DNA of 64,000 nucleotides, taken from contig DDYB01000017.1 of assembly GCA_002347265.1 (NCBI GenBank), positions 38,875 to 102,874 of the forward strand, in the 5' to 3' direction. The notes beneath the pieces were generated by a model that saw only the letters and a program-made list of their open reading frames with translations, was not told the DNA's origin and made no database searches. The position numbers and the translations under genes are program-made. The stretch comes from Desulfobacteraceae bacterium UBA2245. Its GTDB lineage: Bacteria > Desulfobacterota > Desulfobacteria > Desulfobacterales > UBA2245. This document shows, piece after piece, positions 63,833 through 64,000 of this stretch. Numbering within the stretch: position 1 is the stretch's first letter; every line of letters starts with the position of its first letter.

Positions 63833-64000
63833 GATCCGGCTCCGCTTTCCTCGGGATAAAAAACTCACAGACGCCCGCTGTCTGGCATCCGGCAAGGTGT
63901 CTGGTCCGGCAAGAACCGATGCTTCGTATATTTTACCAATTCCTGTCAGGAATGAATACCGGACCCGATGCCTTGCTGTTTAACAGGCTGTTGAAAAACT
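63833..64000. other. Window end, no gene recognised
   Basis: 168 bases upstream of the interrupted hydrolase with no motif-bearing frame. The last bases, AACAGGCTGTTGAAAAACT, resemble a sequence often seen at insertion-sequence ends or intergenic repeats in related genomes as I recall, but the window stops there, so this cannot be tested here. Confidence 0.35.

Overview
The window reads as a chromosomal segment of a Gram-negative, probably Deltaproteobacterial (Desulfobacterota, Desulfobacterales-like) anaerobe. This is inferred from gene content and order: a long lipid A/outer-membrane assembly operon containing LpxI and a Gfo/Idh oxidoreductase, an ADP-forming acyl-CoA synthetase fused to GNAT, a DHH-CBS-tRNA nucleotidyltransferase fusion, several NtrC/NtrB-type sensors, and corrinoid salvage genes. 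No rRNA, CRISPR array or intact insertion sequence was seen. One tRNA gene is present.

Layout. 1-2818 (+): two subunits of a heterodimeric ABC exporter, the first cut by the window edge. 2890-13042 (-): SlyD-like FKBP, a baeRF-family protein, acyl-CoA synthetase/GNAT, a P-type ATPase that has lost its catalytic core by an in-frame deletion, a dihydrolipoamide-dehydrogenase-like flavoprotein, an unknown protein paired with a small MscS, and a LOG-family protein. 13301-14431 (-): a site-2-protease-like M50 peptidase with CBS domains. 15013-29644 (-): lysS-lolC/E-lolD-bamA-skp-lpxD-fabZ-lpxA-lpxI-gfo/idh-lpxB-LPLAT-msbA, ending in a truncated family 2 glycosyltransferase. These genes make lipid A, flip it, and build the machines that place lipoproteins and beta-barrels in the outer membrane. 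29832-32376 (-): a PilS-like kinase and PilC. 32859-38554 (+): DHH/CBS/tRNA nucleotidyltransferase, trpS, scpA, scpB, an HU/IHF protein and a tRNA-Val whose 5' end lies inside the HU/IHF gene. 38638-47339: two signalling modules. One is a NarX-type kinase with a receiver-only regulator. The other is a sigma-54 activator, a TonB receptor, a kinase and a peptide/nickel-type binding lipoprotein. 47381-49141 (-): a YceD/DUF177 protein and a nitronate-monooxygenase-like enzyme.

49460-55409 (-) is the most novel region. A lysine 2,3-aminomutase homologue keeps the lysine-recognising aspartates and the PLP lysine. It is followed by two different D-Ala-D-Ala-ligase-like ATP-grasp proteins with coupled start/stop codons, the second fused to a GNAT acetyltransferase. 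A large MscS channel lies just downstream. I infer a pathway that makes an acetylated and/or peptide-ligated beta-lysine derivative, possibly an osmolyte; this is not demonstrated.

55804-61060 holds a small lipoprotein gene and a corrinoid locus: two cobalamin riboswitches, each followed by an intrinsic terminator, control cobQ (+) and a BtuF-CbiZ fusion (-). Between them lie a frameshifted, truncated BtuB-like receptor and a short ORF that may be the stump of a cbiA/cobB gene, so this locus has been damaged. 61211-64000 (-) carries an isochorismatase-like hydrolase, a DUF3147-like membrane protein, a methyltransferase and an alpha/beta hydrolase broken by one in-frame stop. Taken together, at least five genes in the window are truncated, deleted or interrupted, which suggests ongoing gene decay or local rearrangement.
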